DNA from: Legionella impletisoli
GTDB taxonomy: Bacteria > Pseudomonadota > Gammaproteobacteria > Legionellales > Legionellaceae
Assembly (NCBI RefSeq): GCF_900639875.1
Contig: NZ_CAAAIA010000001.1
Location: 62,001-126,000, forward strand
Reading direction: 5' to 3'
Length of the DNA stretch: 64,000 bases
Positions 28,427-37,630 of the stretch are shown here, one piece after another. A program made the translations under genes and the position numbers. Positions within the stretch are counted from its first letter, which is position 1, and each line of letters begins with the position of its first letter. The notes below the pieces were generated by a model. It was not told the DNA's origin, did no database searches, and saw nothing but the letters and a program-made list of their open reading frames with translations.

Positions 28427-28547
28427 AAAATTCAGTGCAGGCAAGGTCTATCTGCCAGTAAGCTTTCACAAACACGCGTAAACCCATCTATGGGGCTCTC
28501 GAAGCACATCCATGTGCTTCGAAGGTTTATGAAAGCTTACTGGCAGA
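28427..28547. repeat. Palindromic repeat family 2, full nested copy
   Basis: TCTGCCAGTAAGCTTTCA (28451-28468) is perfectly inverted at 28530-28547; within, TAAACC (28479-28484) pairs with GGTTTA (28524-28529) and CGAAGCACAT (28500-28509) with ATGTGCTTCG (28512-28521) around only two bases. The left flank ATTCAGTGCAGGCAAGGTCT (from 28430) recurs in diverged form at 33355 and 48603. It lies between folK and uspA. Confidence 0.75.
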
Positions 28548-28556
28548 CAGCCCGTG

Positions 28557-28997
28557 CTAATTAGATCTTAGAGTTGGGCGGGAATTGTTGGATTCTTGCC
28601 CAATTATTTCAAGTAAAGGAATTAAAACAAAATCGCGGTGATACAGTTCTGGGTGGGGTAGAGTTAAGTTTGCAGTATTTAGTGTTTGATCACCATACAG
28701 TAATATATCAATGTCCAGTGTTCTAGGGCCCCAGCGTCGTTTTCTAACGCGTTTTTGTTTAAGTTCAATCGCCTGGCAATAAGATAATAATTCGAGTGGC
28801 GGTAGATTGGTAAAGAGCTTGATGACTTGGTTGCAATAGCCAGGTTGAAATGCCGAGCCTAACGGTTCAGTGACATATAGGCGAGATTGTTGAGTCACGA
28901 CCGTTTTAGGTAACCCTCGTAAGGCTTTAACAGCTTGGCGTAATTGCCGCTCTGGATGTTTTAAATTACTACCCAATGCCAAAAAACAAGTGTTCAT
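28557..28997 (-). CDS. folK: 2-amino-4-hydroxy-6-hydroxymethyldihydropteridine pyrophosphokinase
   Basis: 146 residues. Signature features are LALGSNLKHPERQLRQAV at the start, FQPGYCNQVIKLFT near 56, and the RKRRWGPRTLDIDILLYG motif (about 83-100) with the two Asp that bind magnesium. It transfers pyrophosphate from ATP in folate synthesis. Overlaps pcnB by 4 bases; the pcnB-folK pair is a standard gammaproteobacterial arrangement. The C-terminus is slightly shorter than in E. coli (159). Confidence 0.95.
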   Translation of the reverse strand: MNTCFLALGSNLKHPERQLRQAVKALRGLPKTVVTQQSRLYVTEPLGSAFQPGYCNQVIKLFTNLPPLELLSYCQAIELKQKRVRKRRWGPRTLDIDILLYGDQTLNTANLTLPHPELYHRDFVLIPLLEIIGQESNNSRPTLRSN

Positions 28998-30334
28998 AGA
29001 GAGGGTTTGGGTTTTCTGCGACGGCGTTTACGAGGAAGATTGGGGGTTAGTGCTGCAACCATTTCGTTTTGGATATTTGGTGTGACGTCTTGAAACTGAG
29101 TCCACCAGTCAGCAAGCTCCATTGACTCATCACCTGCAAGAGCTCGTAATGCCAGAAAGTCATAGGCGGCACGGAAACGAGGATGCTGCATCATATTAAA
29201 TGCTCTTCTACCAGTTCGCTTAGATAATCGATATTGCAAAATCCATATTTCACGCATGACTTGGGTAAATCGTTTTGGTATTGAAACAATTCGATTTTGT
29301 TCCGCAATAACTTGTGACATCGCTTGCTCTAAGGCGGGTAAAGGATCAATCCCTTCTTCTCTTAAACGCGCGGCGCGATCTAATAACGGAAACCATAGAA
29401 TCACAGCAAATATAAACGCGGGGGTAACGGGTTTATTTTCCTTAATACGGTTATCGGTATTTTCTAAGGCAATTCCAATAAGCGCATGAGCAGGATATTG
29501 ACCTTCAAACAACTTAAATGTTTGCGGGAAGAGTTGCTCAAAAAAACCATACTGCAGCATAAGCCGGTGAACCGTTTCGGCATTGCCGCATTGATAGAGT
29601 TTCGTCATTTCATCAAAAAGGCGTGAACTGGACACATGGGTGATCAACGGGCTTAATTCTGATAAGGGTGCAGCGGTGCTTTCAGCGAGTTCAAAATGTA
29701 ATTTCGCACTAAATCGGATGGCTCTTAACATTCTCACCGGATCTTCTTTATAACGAGTAACCGGTTCGCCAATGATACGAATTAAACGTTTATCGATGTC
29801 CTCAAACCCACCGGTATAATCAATGATGGTTGAATCTAAAACATTATAATAAAGTGAATTGATTGTGAAATCGCGCCGCCATGCATCTTCTTCTAGAGTT
29901 CCATACACATTGTCTCGGATGAGCATTCCGCGGTCATTGAGTAATTGCTGGGCATCCGTAGCTTCATGCCCTCTAAACGTAGCGACTTCAATGATTTCTC
30001 GATGAAATAGGATATGGGCTAATTTAAAGCGACGCCCAATAATTCGTGCATTTTTAAATAGATTGCGAATTTCATTGGGTGTTGCGTTGGTTGCGACATC
30101 GAAATCTTTTGGTGCTTTACGCAGCAAAAGATCGCGAACACTTCCGCCAACGAGATAAGCTTCAAAGCCTGCGCTATTTAAGCGGTTAACGACTTTAAGT
30201 GCATTATCACTAATATCGGGCTTAGAAATTTGATGTTTACTACGGGGTATGGTGTGAATGGGGTCAGTTGGTTCGATATCTGCCCCTCGTTTGTTCCGTA
30301 ATAATTTTTTGATTAAATTGATGATTGTAGCCAC
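28994..30334 (-). CDS. pcnB: Poly(A) polymerase I
   Basis: 446 residues. The class II nucleotidyltransferase site is AYLVGGSVRDLLLRKAPKDF (about 55-74) with the Asp pair, followed by GRRFKLAHILF and the RRDFTINSLYY motif, then the RNA-binding neck. The C-terminus is very basic (PRKRRRRKPKP), typical of PcnB and distinguishing it from CCA-adding enzyme. It adds 3' poly(A) tails that promote RNA decay. Upstream of and overlapping folK. Confidence 0.94.
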   Translation of the reverse strand: MATIINLIKKLLRNKRGADIEPTDPIHTIPRSKHQISKPDISDNALKVVNRLNSAGFEAYLVGGSVRDLLLRKAPKDFDVATNATPNEIRNLFKNARIIGRRFKLAHILFHREIIEVATFRGHEATDAQQLLNDRGMLIRDNVYGTLEEDAWRRDFTINSLYYNVLDSTIIDYTGGFEDIDKRLIRIIGEPVTRYKEDPVRMLRAIRFSAKLHFELAESTAAPLSELSPLITHVSSSRLFDEMTKLYQCGNAETVHRLMLQYGFFEQLFPQTFKLFEGQYPAHALIGIALENTDNRIKENKPVTPAFIFAVILWFPLLDRAARLREEGIDPLPALEQAMSQVIAEQNRIVSIPKRFTQVMREIWILQYRLSKRTGRRAFNMMQHPRFRAAYDFLALRALAGDESMELADWWTQFQDVTPNIQNEMVAALTPNLPRKRRRRKPKPSL

Positions 30335-30526
30335 CTGTTTAAGAAACCATGTTCACTGGCACTATTATAACCAAGCAATTTATGAAAAGGAACAGAAATT
30401 CCCCCTTCCAAAACCGAGCTCCAATAGGCAAGACTATTAACGAGTGCAAAGCTACTTGCCGGTGGGATTTAAATATTCACCCGCCTTGCTTGTAATTAGT
30501 CAGTCAGCAGAGGTAGGTTCCATATC

Positions 30527-30556
30527 TTGGACAAATGCTTAATTAATCTCGATAAT
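30527..30556 (+). promoter_or_regulatory. Predicted promoter for the small ORF and downstream kinase-like gene
   Basis: TTGGAC (30527-30532), 18-base spacer, GATAAT (30551-30556). Start near 30563, about 22 bases before the small ORF. Confidence 0.45.
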
Positions 30557-30584
30557 GCATAACCAAATGAAGGAGGGAATCAGC

Positions 30585-30662
30585 ATGAGAAGAAATCGGC
30601 GAAATCATTTGCCTCTCCTTCTAAGCATAAGTAGCAATAGCAGCCCTGCAGGCAAAAAATAA
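30585..30662 (+). CDS. Candidate 25-residue small protein or leader peptide
   Basis: ATG at 30585 preceded by AAGGAGG at ideal distance, stop TAA at 30660-30662. The peptide is basic at its start (MRRNRRNH), has a short Leu-rich middle and a Ser-rich end with a KK terminus. The strong ribosome-binding site and the promoter-like sequence upstream argue for translation; nothing else supports a function. It ends 38 bases before the phosphotransferase-family gene, so it might be a leader for it. Confidence 0.4.
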   Translation: MRRNRRNHLPLLLSISSNSSPAGKK

Positions 30663-30700
30663 TTACATCATTAAAAGAAAAATTCGCGAGGCCATTAAAC

Positions 30701-31660
30701 ATGTGGAATGAAGTTTTAAAAAGAATCAATAATGCCACACCCAAACAAGCTGTAGACCGATGGGGCGGTGATTTACAAACAATAAAATTGATAAGCGAAG
30801 GAATTAATTTAGTCTATCGATTTGAGAAAAAAGGCGGCGGATATTATCTTAGGGTGACTCATACAGCACTGAGGCAAGAAAAGGCTCTTTTATCCGCAAT
30901 TTGTTACCAACAGCATTTATTCAAAAATGATGCGCCCGTATGTGAACCAGTACGCTCCAATAATGATGCTTGGATTGAACAAATAAAACAAGGAAATAAT
31001 ATTTTTATAGCCCATGTTTGTAAAGAGGTGCCGGGTCAACCGATTCATTTTAATTATGAAAACGATAAATTATATCGACGATGGGGGATGGCGCTTGGAA
31101 AATTACATAAAGCAGCAAAATCGTACAAACCAAAAGTAGATAGGTATACCAGCTGGGATAAATCCATCGCGGAACTAGAAAATTATGCTAAAAATGAATC
31201 GATAAAACTTCAAAACTTATTGATTGAAGTCACAGATTATTTCAATAAAAGAATTAAGACTTCAGATAATTTTGGTTTGACTCATGGGGATCACCGAGAA
31301 GGAAATGTTCTAACTGATGGTGAAACAATTCATATAATAGATTTTGATCTTCCGAGTTATAATTGGTTTATGGAGGATTTTTCACGTCCATTTTTTCATC
31401 CCATAGTGCATGAGCAGGAAGGTTGGCAAAACAAAATCACATTGTATTTAGAAGGTTATTTATCCATTATGCCTGAAACTAGCATTGATTTATCTGCAAT
31501 TGAAAAGCAAATCCAAATGAAATGTCTTGAAATTTATTTATGGACAAAAAATAATTGGAGCAGTGATATAGCTCCAGGCGGAGGTAATACTTCATTATGG
31601 TTAGCTAAAGTTTATAATAAAATAATGGATCGTAGTTGGACAAATAAATTACCAGCTTAA
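30701..31660 (+). CDS. Aminoglycoside-phosphotransferase-family (APH) small-molecule kinase
   Basis: 319 residues with the bilobed APH/choline-kinase-like fold. The catalytic loop is LTHGDHREGNVL (about 195-206; Asp and Asn present) and the metal-binding motif IIDFDLPSYNW follows near 213. The N-lobe contains LISEGINLVYRFEKKGGGYYLRV, less typical. Members phosphorylate hydroxyls on antibiotics, choline, homoserine and others; the substrate here is unknown. Base composition is slightly more AT-rich than its neighbours. No partner gene is evident apart from the small ORF just upstream. Confidence 0.75.
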   Translation: MWNEVLKRINNATPKQAVDRWGGDLQTIKLISEGINLVYRFEKKGGGYYLRVTHTALRQEKALLSAICYQQHLFKNDAPVCEPVRSNNDAWIEQIKQGNNIFIAHVCKEVPGQPIHFNYENDKLYRRWGMALGKLHKAAKSYKPKVDRYTSWDKSIAELENYAKNESIKLQNLLIEVTDYFNKRIKTSDNFGLTHGDHREGNVLTDGETIHIIDFDLPSYNWFMEDFSRPFFHPIVHEQEGWQNKITLYLEGYLSIMPETSIDLSAIEKQIQMKCLEIYLWTKNNWSSDIAPGGGNTSLWLAKVYNKIMDRSWTNKLPA

Positions 31661-31827
31661 AATTATCCCTCAGATTTCACCAGGGTTGAACTCAAAAAAT
31701 TTGGCAACGTGCTTGAAGGTCTTTCGCGGGAGAGGGATGGTAAAGTTGACTTTATAAAACGTTTGATTCATTACGAAGGCGGATTTAAGAAAAATCTGTC
31801 CTGGATAAAAAAGAAACAGACTACTTA

Positions 31828-31855
31828 TAGACAATCCGTGCTAGCTTGTTACAAT
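31828..31855 (+). promoter_or_regulatory. Possible promoter of terC
   Basis: TAGACA (31828-31833), 16-base spacer, TACAAT (31850-31855); start near 31862, 25 bases before the GTG. Confidence 0.35.
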
Positions 31856-31886
31856 CACCAAAACATTTCAGGGAGATTTTTTCAGA

Positions 31887-32606
31887 GTGGAACTTTTAGA
31901 TATTTTTCTAAGCCTAAGCGCATTAATAATTCTTGAAATCATTCTGGGCGTTGATAATCTTGTATTCTTATCAATTCTCACTGAAAAGCTCCCACCTGCC
32001 CAACGCAAAAAAGCTAGACGCTGGGGACTCACGTTTGCGTGGGTTACTCGTTTAATTCTCTTAGCCTCAGCCGTTTGGATTGTGAAGCTTAAAACACCAT
32101 TTATAACCTGGGGGGACTTTAGTTATTCCGTCCGCGATGTTTTTCTACTCCTGGGAGGCGGGTTTTTAATCGCGAAAGCAACTCAGGAAATTCATTTTGA
32201 AGTCTCGAATGGTGAGGAAGAAATAAGAGAGTTCCAACCGAAGGTTATTACGTTTCGCTCCGTTGTGATTCAAGTTGGGGTAATGGATATTATTTTTTCT
32301 TTAGACAGCGTGCTAACTGCAGTTGGTTTGACAGACCGATTTTGGGTAATGGCTTTAGCGATTACGTGCGCGATTTTGGTGATGATCTACGCCAGTGAAC
32401 CTGTGAGTGACTTTATAGAGCGCTTTCCAACCGTAAAAATGTTGGCTTTAAGTTTCTTAATTCTAATTGGAATGGTCTTGGTTGCCGATAGTTTTGCATT
32501 TCATGTCCCGCGGGGTTATGTGTATTTTGCCATGGGCTTTTCACTTGGGGTCGAGGCATTGAATCTTATCAAACGCTCACGACGTCAAAAAAAGAGCAAA
32601 AAATAA
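31887..32606 (+). CDS. TerC-family integral membrane protein
   Basis: 239 residues, about seven hydrophobic segments. LEIILGVDNLVFLSILTEKLP near residue 18 and DIIFSLDSVLTAVGLT near 134 are the two TerC motifs with buried acidic residues, the latter also matching YgdQ/YoaE. Family members are linked to metal (manganese) export and tellurite resistance. The GTG at 31887 is used because AGGGAG sits just upstream and the next Met lies inside the protein. The C-terminus is basic (RSRRQKKSKK), as in many cytoplasm-facing tails. Confidence 0.88.
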   Translation: MELLDIFLSLSALIILEIILGVDNLVFLSILTEKLPPAQRKKARRWGLTFAWVTRLILLASAVWIVKLKTPFITWGDFSYSVRDVFLLLGGGFLIAKATQEIHFEVSNGEEEIREFQPKVITFRSVVIQVGVMDIIFSLDSVLTAVGLTDRFWVMALAITCAILVMIYASEPVSDFIERFPTVKMLALSFLILIGMVLVADSFAFHVPRGYVYFAMGFSLGVEALNLIKRSRRQKKSKK

Positions 32607-32662
32607 TTGCTTGCGGATAGTTCATAATTTTTTCGCTAAAGCGCTTAAAAGAGGTAAGATTA

Positions 32663-33085
32663 ATGTTGTATTTAAAAGCCTTTCATATCATAGCGATGGT
32701 GGCTTGGTTTGCTGGTCTATTTTATTTACCGCGCCTTTTCGTGTATCACTGCCAAACGGAGGATGTGGTTGGATTAGAACGGTTTAAGACTATGGAGCGA
32801 AGACTTTATTACGGGATTATGTGGCCTGCTGGGATATTCACAACTGTATTAGGGGTTTCATTATTGTTGTATAACCCCCAATATTACGTACACGCAGGCT
32901 GGATGCATGCCAAATTAATGCTTGTTATTCTGCTTTGGGTGTATCATTTTATCTGTGGGAAATATCGTAAACAATTTTTGACTCGATCTTGCCCTCATTC
33001 AAGCCATTATTTTCGTATGTTTAACGAAATTCCCACCATATTTTTAGTGCTTATTGTTCTTTTGGTGGTGGTTAAACCGTTTTAG
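32663..33085 (+). CDS. hemJ: Protoporphyrinogen IX oxidase HemJ
   Basis: 140 residues, four hydrophobic segments. KAFHIIAMVAWFAGLFYLPR at the start and the conserved His of AGWMHAKLMLVILL (near 93) are characteristic of HemJ, an inner-membrane haem b protein that oxidises protoporphyrinogen IX. hemL lies 385 bases downstream on the same strand beyond the oppositely oriented rubredoxin gene, supporting the haem assignment. AAGAGG upstream is the likely ribosome-binding site. Confidence 0.9.
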   Translation: MLYLKAFHIIAMVAWFAGLFYLPRLFVYHCQTEDVVGLERFKTMERRLYYGIMWPAGIFTTVLGVSLLLYNPQYYVHAGWMHAKLMLVILLWVYHFICGKYRKQFLTRSCPHSSHYFRMFNEIPTIFLVLIVLLVVVKPF

Positions 33086-33088
33086 TAG

Positions 33089-33265
33089 TTATTCAATTTC
33101 AACCATTTCGAAATCTTCTTTACCAGCACCACAATCTGGGCAAAACCAGTTTTCGGGTACATCTTCCCAGCGTGTGCCTGGCTCAATGCCATCTTCAGGC
33201 CAGCCTTCTTCTTCATCATAAATAAAGCCGCAAATGACGCAAATGAATTTTTTGTAAGATTCCAT
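33089..33265 (-). CDS. Rubredoxin
   Basis: 58 residues. [19 protein letters not shown] and [14 protein letters not shown] provide the two CxxC knuckles that bind one iron, with the aromatic residues usual in rubredoxins. It is a small cytosolic electron carrier. The open frame extends upstream 23 codons to a TTG at 33334, but the family is ~55 residues long and the ATG at 33265 gives the classical N-terminus; the ribosome-binding site before it is weak. It converges with hemJ, 3 bases apart. Confidence 0.93.
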   Translation of the reverse strand: MESYKKFICVICGFIYDEEEGWPEDGIEPGTRWEDVPENWFCPDCGAGKEDFEMVEIE

Positions 33266-33354
33266 AATTTGTTCTAATTGTAAAAAAGCGTCTAATTTAT
33301 AGGCTGTAGAGACTAATGTAAAGAGAAAGTCCAAAATAGTAATTCCGCTTGAAC

Positions 33355-33388
33355 GTCCAGTGCAGGTAAGAACTATCTATCAGAATGC
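33355..33388. repeat. Palindromic repeat family 2, diverged partial copy
   Basis: GTCCAGTGCAGGTAAGAACT followed by ATCTATCAG resembles the left end of the element at 28430 (TTCAGTGCAGGCAAGGTCTATCTGCCAG). No long inverted arm was found. It lies upstream of hemL. Confidence 0.45.
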
Positions 33389-33469
33389 ATTTATTATTAC
33401 AGATAAACTCAACTGGCGATTTGCTTGCTTAGTGAGTAAAATATATGCATTTCAAACTCAGGATGAAAG

Positions 33470-34771
33470 ATGAGCATTTCACATAATCTATTTCTTAAGG
33501 CCAAAACACTTATCCCAGGTGGCGTTAATTCGCCAGTACGCGCCTTTAAAGGCGTTGGCGGTGAGCCGTTATTTTTTAAAGAGGGAAGAGGAGCCTATCT
33601 TATTGATGTGGATGATAATCGATACATTGATTATGTCGGATCTTGGGGGCCGCTTATTTTAGGCCATTGTCATCCAAGCGTGATTGAGGCGGTTTCTCAG
33701 GTGCTCAATCATGGCATGAGCTTTGGCGCTCCAACGGAATTAGAAATTCAATTAGCTCAAAAAATTATCGAATTAATGCCGGCTATCGAAAAAATTCGCA
33801 TGGTCAATTCAGGGACTGAAGCCACTATGACCGCGATTCGACTAGCAAGAGGCTATAGTGGTAAACAAAAAATCATCAAGTTCAACGGTTGTTATCATGG
33901 TCATAGTGATGGGCTGTTGGTTAAGGCGGGTTCCGGCGTGTTAACCCTTGGGATCCCATCTACTCCAGGTATTCCTAAAAGCATTACTGAACATACATTA
34001 ACTGCTGATTTTAACCAGCTTGATCAGGTTTCCCGCTTATTTGAAATGTACAAAGATGATATTGCGGCGGTGATTATTGAACCTGTTGCTGGCAATATGG
34101 GCTTTGTCATGCCAAAGCCTGAATTTTTATCAGGACTAAGAGCGCTTTGTACTGAAAACAATGCCGTTTTAATTTTTGATGAAGTGATGACAGGATTCAG
34201 AGTAGGGCTTACAGGGGCACAAGGGTATTTTGGCATCGATCCGGATCTCACCACGTTAGGCAAAGTGATCGGTGGGGGAATGCCTGTCGGGGCTATCGGA
34301 GGAAAAAGTGAGATCATGAATTTTCTTGCTCCCGAGGGTCCTGTTTATCAAGCAGGTACTTTATCAGGGAATCCTTTAGCTATGGCAGCTGGATTGGCTA
34401 CTTTAAGTGAGTTAGAGCGTCCTGGATTTTATGAGCAATTAAATGAATGCGCTTCAGCATTAATCCGCTCTTTGGATGCCGTTGCCAAAGGACATAACAT
34501 TCCATTTTGTGGTTCTTCTCTTGGAGGGATGTTTGGTTTTTGTTTTACTGAGCAATCAAATATATTGGATTTTAATGATGTTGCTGCATCAGATGAAGCG
34601 CTCTTTAAGCAATTTTTCCATAAAATGTTAGCAGAAGGGGTATATTTTGCTCCTTCCATGTTTGAAGCCGGGTTTGTATCAAGCGCTCATGGAGACGATG
34701 AAATTCAATATACTGAGAAAGCAGCGGATAGAGTCTTTGGTACCATAAAGCAGCCTAGGACGAATTCATGA
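33470..34771 (+). CDS. hemL: Glutamate-1-semialdehyde 2,1-aminomutase
   Basis: 433 residues. [17 protein letters not shown] at the start is diagnostic; the PLP-binding Lys lies in [18 protein letters not shown], and [17 protein letters not shown] and [13 protein letters not shown] are the other conserved segments. It makes 5-aminolevulinate from glutamate-1-semialdehyde in the C5 pathway. mnmC starts within a few bases of its stop, so the two are probably co-transcribed. Confidence 0.97.
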   Translation: MSISHNLFLKAKTLIPGGVNSPVRAFKGVGGEPLFFKEGRGAYLIDVDDNRYIDYVGSWGPLILGHCHPSVIEAVSQVLNHGMSFGAPTELEIQLAQKIIELMPAIEKIRMVNSGTEATMTAIRLARGYSGKQKIIKFNGCYHGHSDGLLVKAGSGVLTLGIPSTPGIPKSITEHTLTADFNQLDQVSRLFEMYKDDIAAVIIEPVAGNMGFVMPKPEFLSGLRALCTENNAVLIFDEVMTGFRVGLTGAQGYFGIDPDLTTLGKVIGGGMPVGAIGGKSEIMNFLAPEGPVYQAGTLSGNPLAMAAGLATLSELERPGFYEQLNECASALIRSLDAVAKGHNIPFCGSSLGGMFGFCFTEQSNILDFNDVAASDEALFKQFFHKMLAEGVYFAPSMFEAGFVSSAHGDDEIQYTEKAADRVFGTIKQPRTNS

Positions 34772-34775
34772 GTAA

Positions 34776-36788
34776 TTGGTTGTGAGTAAACGCTTTATAC
34801 CCATTAAACCTGCCAAAATTACTTGGAGAGATGGCATTCCTTTCGCTATTGATTATGATGACATTTATTTTTCGCATGAGAATGGCTTAGCGGAGTCTAA
34901 TCATGTCTTTATTGCTGGAAATCATCTCATCGAGCGTTGGAAATCGATGCCGAATGATCGTTCAGAATCGTGCTTTGTGATTGGTGAAACGGGTTTTGGT
35001 AGTGGACTAAATTTTCTGTTAAGTTGGTCTTTATGGAAGCTTCACGCACCAGAAAATGCCTCTTTGCATTTTATTTCTTGTGAGAAACATCCTTTGAGAA
35101 AAGAGGATTTAAGTCGGTGCTTAGCATTATGGCCCACACTTCAGATGCAATCTAAAGAGCTCATTGAGCAATATCCTAGTTTAACCCCAGGTTTTCATAC
35201 GCTTCAATTTGAAAATGGACGGGTAAAACTAACCTTAATGTTTGGTGAAGCATTGGATTGTTGGGAGCAATTATTAACTTCTGGCGATGCAATGTTAGAA
35301 CCTATGTTACGTACCAAAGCGATTGATGCCTGGTTTTTGGATGGATTTGCTCCAGCAAAAAATCCTTCTATGTGGGCTAGCGAACTGATGACCATACTTG
35401 GATTATTATCTGATAAGTCAACAACACTTGCTACGTTTTCTGTGGCGAGTATTGTGAAGCAAAGTTTAATACAAGCGGGCTTTATCCTTACCAAAAAACG
35501 AGGGTTTGGTCGTAAGCGTGAAATGTTATCCGCAACCTATCAAGGAGGCACTCATTCTAGAAAAAAAAGAAATACCCCTTGGGCTTTTCCAGTTATGAAC
35601 AAGGTTAATGACCGCCGAGCCATCATTCTTGGTGGTGGCCTTGCAGGTTGTTTCATGGCGCGAAAGCTTGCAAATCGAGGCTGGTTTGTGACGGTCATAG
35701 ATGAGCAAAAAGAACCAGGGCAAGGGGCTTCTGGAAATGAACAAGCCGTGCTTTTTCCTAATTTCTCTTCGTTTAGTGCGCCAATGACCGATTTTATGCT
35801 GGCTGCCTTCCAGCATGCGATTAGAACCTACCAGACGATTCTAAAACAACATCCAATTGGGGAATTAAACGGGATCTTACAGCTTGCTGATTCTGATAAA
35901 GCACTAGATTATCTAATAAGTTTGAACGAATGGATAAGCGCTTATCCTGGATTGGGCATTCTTTTAAATTCCGATGAAGCTACAGAGCAAGCTGGTATCC
36001 CTATTCATTCAACTGCACTCTATATTCCTCAGGCTGGTTGGATTAACTCCCGAAAGTTATGTTCTCATCTCATTCTGCATGAGCGTATAAGCTGGCATGG
36101 AGGGTGTGTGGTGAACCAAATTGAAGAGAATGGTCAGCACTGGCAAGTTAATGAGCATCGAGCAGAAATCCTAATTATCGCGACAGGATGTAAAGCCAAT
36201 CAATTTAACCAAACGAACTATCTTCCTTTAAAACCAATACGTGGACAAATGTCATTGATTCCAGAGTCCTCTGAAAGCGCGTTACTAAGACTTCCCTTAT
36301 GTGGCAATGGACATGTGCTGCCTGCTTATAAGGGGCATCATCATTTTGGCGCAACCTATCATCTGGGTATGGATAATACAATGACTTTTTCAGACGATGA
36401 TGAGACCAATTTAACTGCACTTAACCAGTTGCCCGTTCACAGTGAATGGAATCAACAAGTGGTGTCAAACTGGGCTGGCGTTCGAGCGAGTACTCCAGAT
36501 TATTTGCCACTGGTTGGTCAAGTTGCACAAAAGTCAGCCTTCGAGTCTTGTTATTCAGGTTTTACAACGAATTCTAAACGATGGATCGCAACATCTTCAC
36601 CTAGCTATCCTGGGCTTTATATACTTGCTGGATTTGGGTCGCGCGGGTTAACTACGATTCCACTCTGTACAGAATGGCTTGCAGGCGTCATTAACCACGA
36701 ACCTTCAATTTTGCCAAGATATCTCATTAACTCCATCTGCCCGTCACGATTTTTAAAGAAAAAATTAGAAAGGAACTTTGCTATTTAA
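34776..36788 (+). CDS. mnmC: Bifunctional tRNA mnm5s2U biosynthesis protein MnmC
   Basis: 670 residues. The N-terminal SAM methyltransferase half has FVIGETGFGSGLNFLLSW near 68 and AWFLDGFAPAKNPSMW near 188; the C-terminal FAD oxidase half starts with AIILGGGLAGCFMARKLANR near 283 and ends with the GLYILAGFGSRGLTTIP motif. It finishes the mnm5 modification of uridine 34 in tRNAs for Lys, Glu and Gln. The start is uncertain: TTG at 34776 or GTG at 34782 (two codons later), neither with a good ribosome-binding site; translational coupling to hemL is likely. Confidence 0.95.
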   Translation: MVVSKRFIPIKPAKITWRDGIPFAIDYDDIYFSHENGLAESNHVFIAGNHLIERWKSMPNDRSESCFVIGETGFGSGLNFLLSWSLWKLHAPENASLHFISCEKHPLRKEDLSRCLALWPTLQMQSKELIEQYPSLTPGFHTLQFENGRVKLTLMFGEALDCWEQLLTSGDAMLEPMLRTKAIDAWFLDGFAPAKNPSMWASELMTILGLLSDKSTTLATFSVASIVKQSLIQAGFILTKKRGFGRKREMLSATYQGGTHSRKKRNTPWAFPVMNKVNDRRAIILGGGLAGCFMARKLANRGWFVTVIDEQKEPGQGASGNEQAVLFPNFSSFSAPMTDFMLAAFQHAIRTYQTILKQHPIGELNGILQLADSDKALDYLISLNEWISAYPGLGILLNSDEATEQAGIPIHSTALYIPQAGWINSRKLCSHLILHERISWHGGCVVNQIEENGQHWQVNEHRAEILIIATGCKANQFNQTNYLPLKPIRGQMSLIPESSESALLRLPLCGNGHVLPAYKGHHHFGATYHLGMDNTMTFSDDDETNLTALNQLPVHSEWNQQVVSNWAGVRASTPDYLPLVGQVAQKSAFESCYSGFTTNSKRWIATSSPSYPGLYILAGFGSRGLTTIPLCTEWLAGVINHEPSILPRYLINSICPSRFLKKKLERNFAI

Positions 36789-36835
36789 TACTAAAATGCT
36801 AATCTTCGTGTCTCACACGGGATAAGGGAGTATCT

Positions 36836-37621
36836 GTGCACAATATTGACATCTATCAAATCGATGCATTTACCGATAAAGTATTTCATGGAAACCCTGC
36901 TGCTGTATGTCTCTTAACAGAATGGCTTAATGATGAATTATTACAAGCCATTGCGGTTGAAAATAACTTGTCTGAAACGGCATTTATTCTAGAAGAGGCT
37001 GATGGGTACCAAATTCGATGGTTTACCCCAAAAGGGGAAATTAATTTATGCGGTCATGCAACCCTTGCAGCAGGATTTCTGCTGTTTGAGTTAGATCAAT
37101 GCAAAAATAACCCAATCAAATTTTCAAGTTTAAGCGGCCCACTTTATGTTCGCAAAAAAGAAAATTTATTGGTGATGGAGTTTCCTCGTTTATCGTTTCA
37201 TCCTCTTGGCGATGTTTCTAGTTTAGAAAACGTGGTGAACGTTTCTCTAAACCACTCATTCGTGAGTGAACTGGACTATATGGTTGTTTTGCCCAGTGAA
37301 AAAGAAGTCCTTAAAGCAACGATTAATTTTCAGGCGTTAGCAGCTCTTCCCAAGCGCGGATTAATTCTTACGTCAAGAGGGAGTGATTCTGATTTTTATT
37401 CTCGCTGTTTTTATCCCAAACATAATATTCTTGAAGATCCAGTCACAGGATCTGCACATTGCGTTATTGCCCCTTATTGGTCAGAGCAGTTGAATAAAAA
37501 GGCGTTACGAGGGATTCAAGGCGGTGTTCGAAAAGGAGAGCTATTTTGTGAAGTGCTCGAAGATCGAGTAAATATCGCAGGGTATTGCCGTTGGTATTTT
37601 AAAGGAAGTTTATTGCTTTAA
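36836..37621 (+). CDS. PhzF-family isomerase/epimerase-like protein
   Basis: 261 residues. The start (IYQIDAFTDKVFHGNPAAVC), the active-site Glu in NNLSETAF, IRWFTPKGEINLCGHATLA near 67, and EDPVTGSAHCVIAPYW near 200 define the PhzF/diaminopimelate-epimerase-like fold. Most members outside phenazine producers have no known substrate. GTG start is preceded by AAGGGAG. Its stop is 9 bases before prpB with the ribosome-binding site of prpB overlapping its end, so it heads the phzF-prpBCD operon; a side role in propionate or racemic intermediates is only inferred. Confidence 0.88.
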   Translation: MHNIDIYQIDAFTDKVFHGNPAAVCLLTEWLNDELLQAIAVENNLSETAFILEEADGYQIRWFTPKGEINLCGHATLAAGFLLFELDQCKNNPIKFSSLSGPLYVRKKENLLVMEFPRLSFHPLGDVSSLENVVNVSLNHSFVSELDYMVVLPSEKEVLKATINFQALAALPKRGLILTSRGSDSDFYSRCFYPKHNILEDPVTGSAHCVIAPYWSEQLNKKALRGIQGGVRKGELFCEVLEDRVNIAGYCRWYFKGSLLL

Positions 37622-37630
37622 GGAGTGTTA

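Noticed and set aside
31709-31936. 75-codon ORF between the APH-family gene and terC
   Set aside because: GTG start without ribosome-binding site, overlaps the terC start by 50 bases, no recognisable domain.
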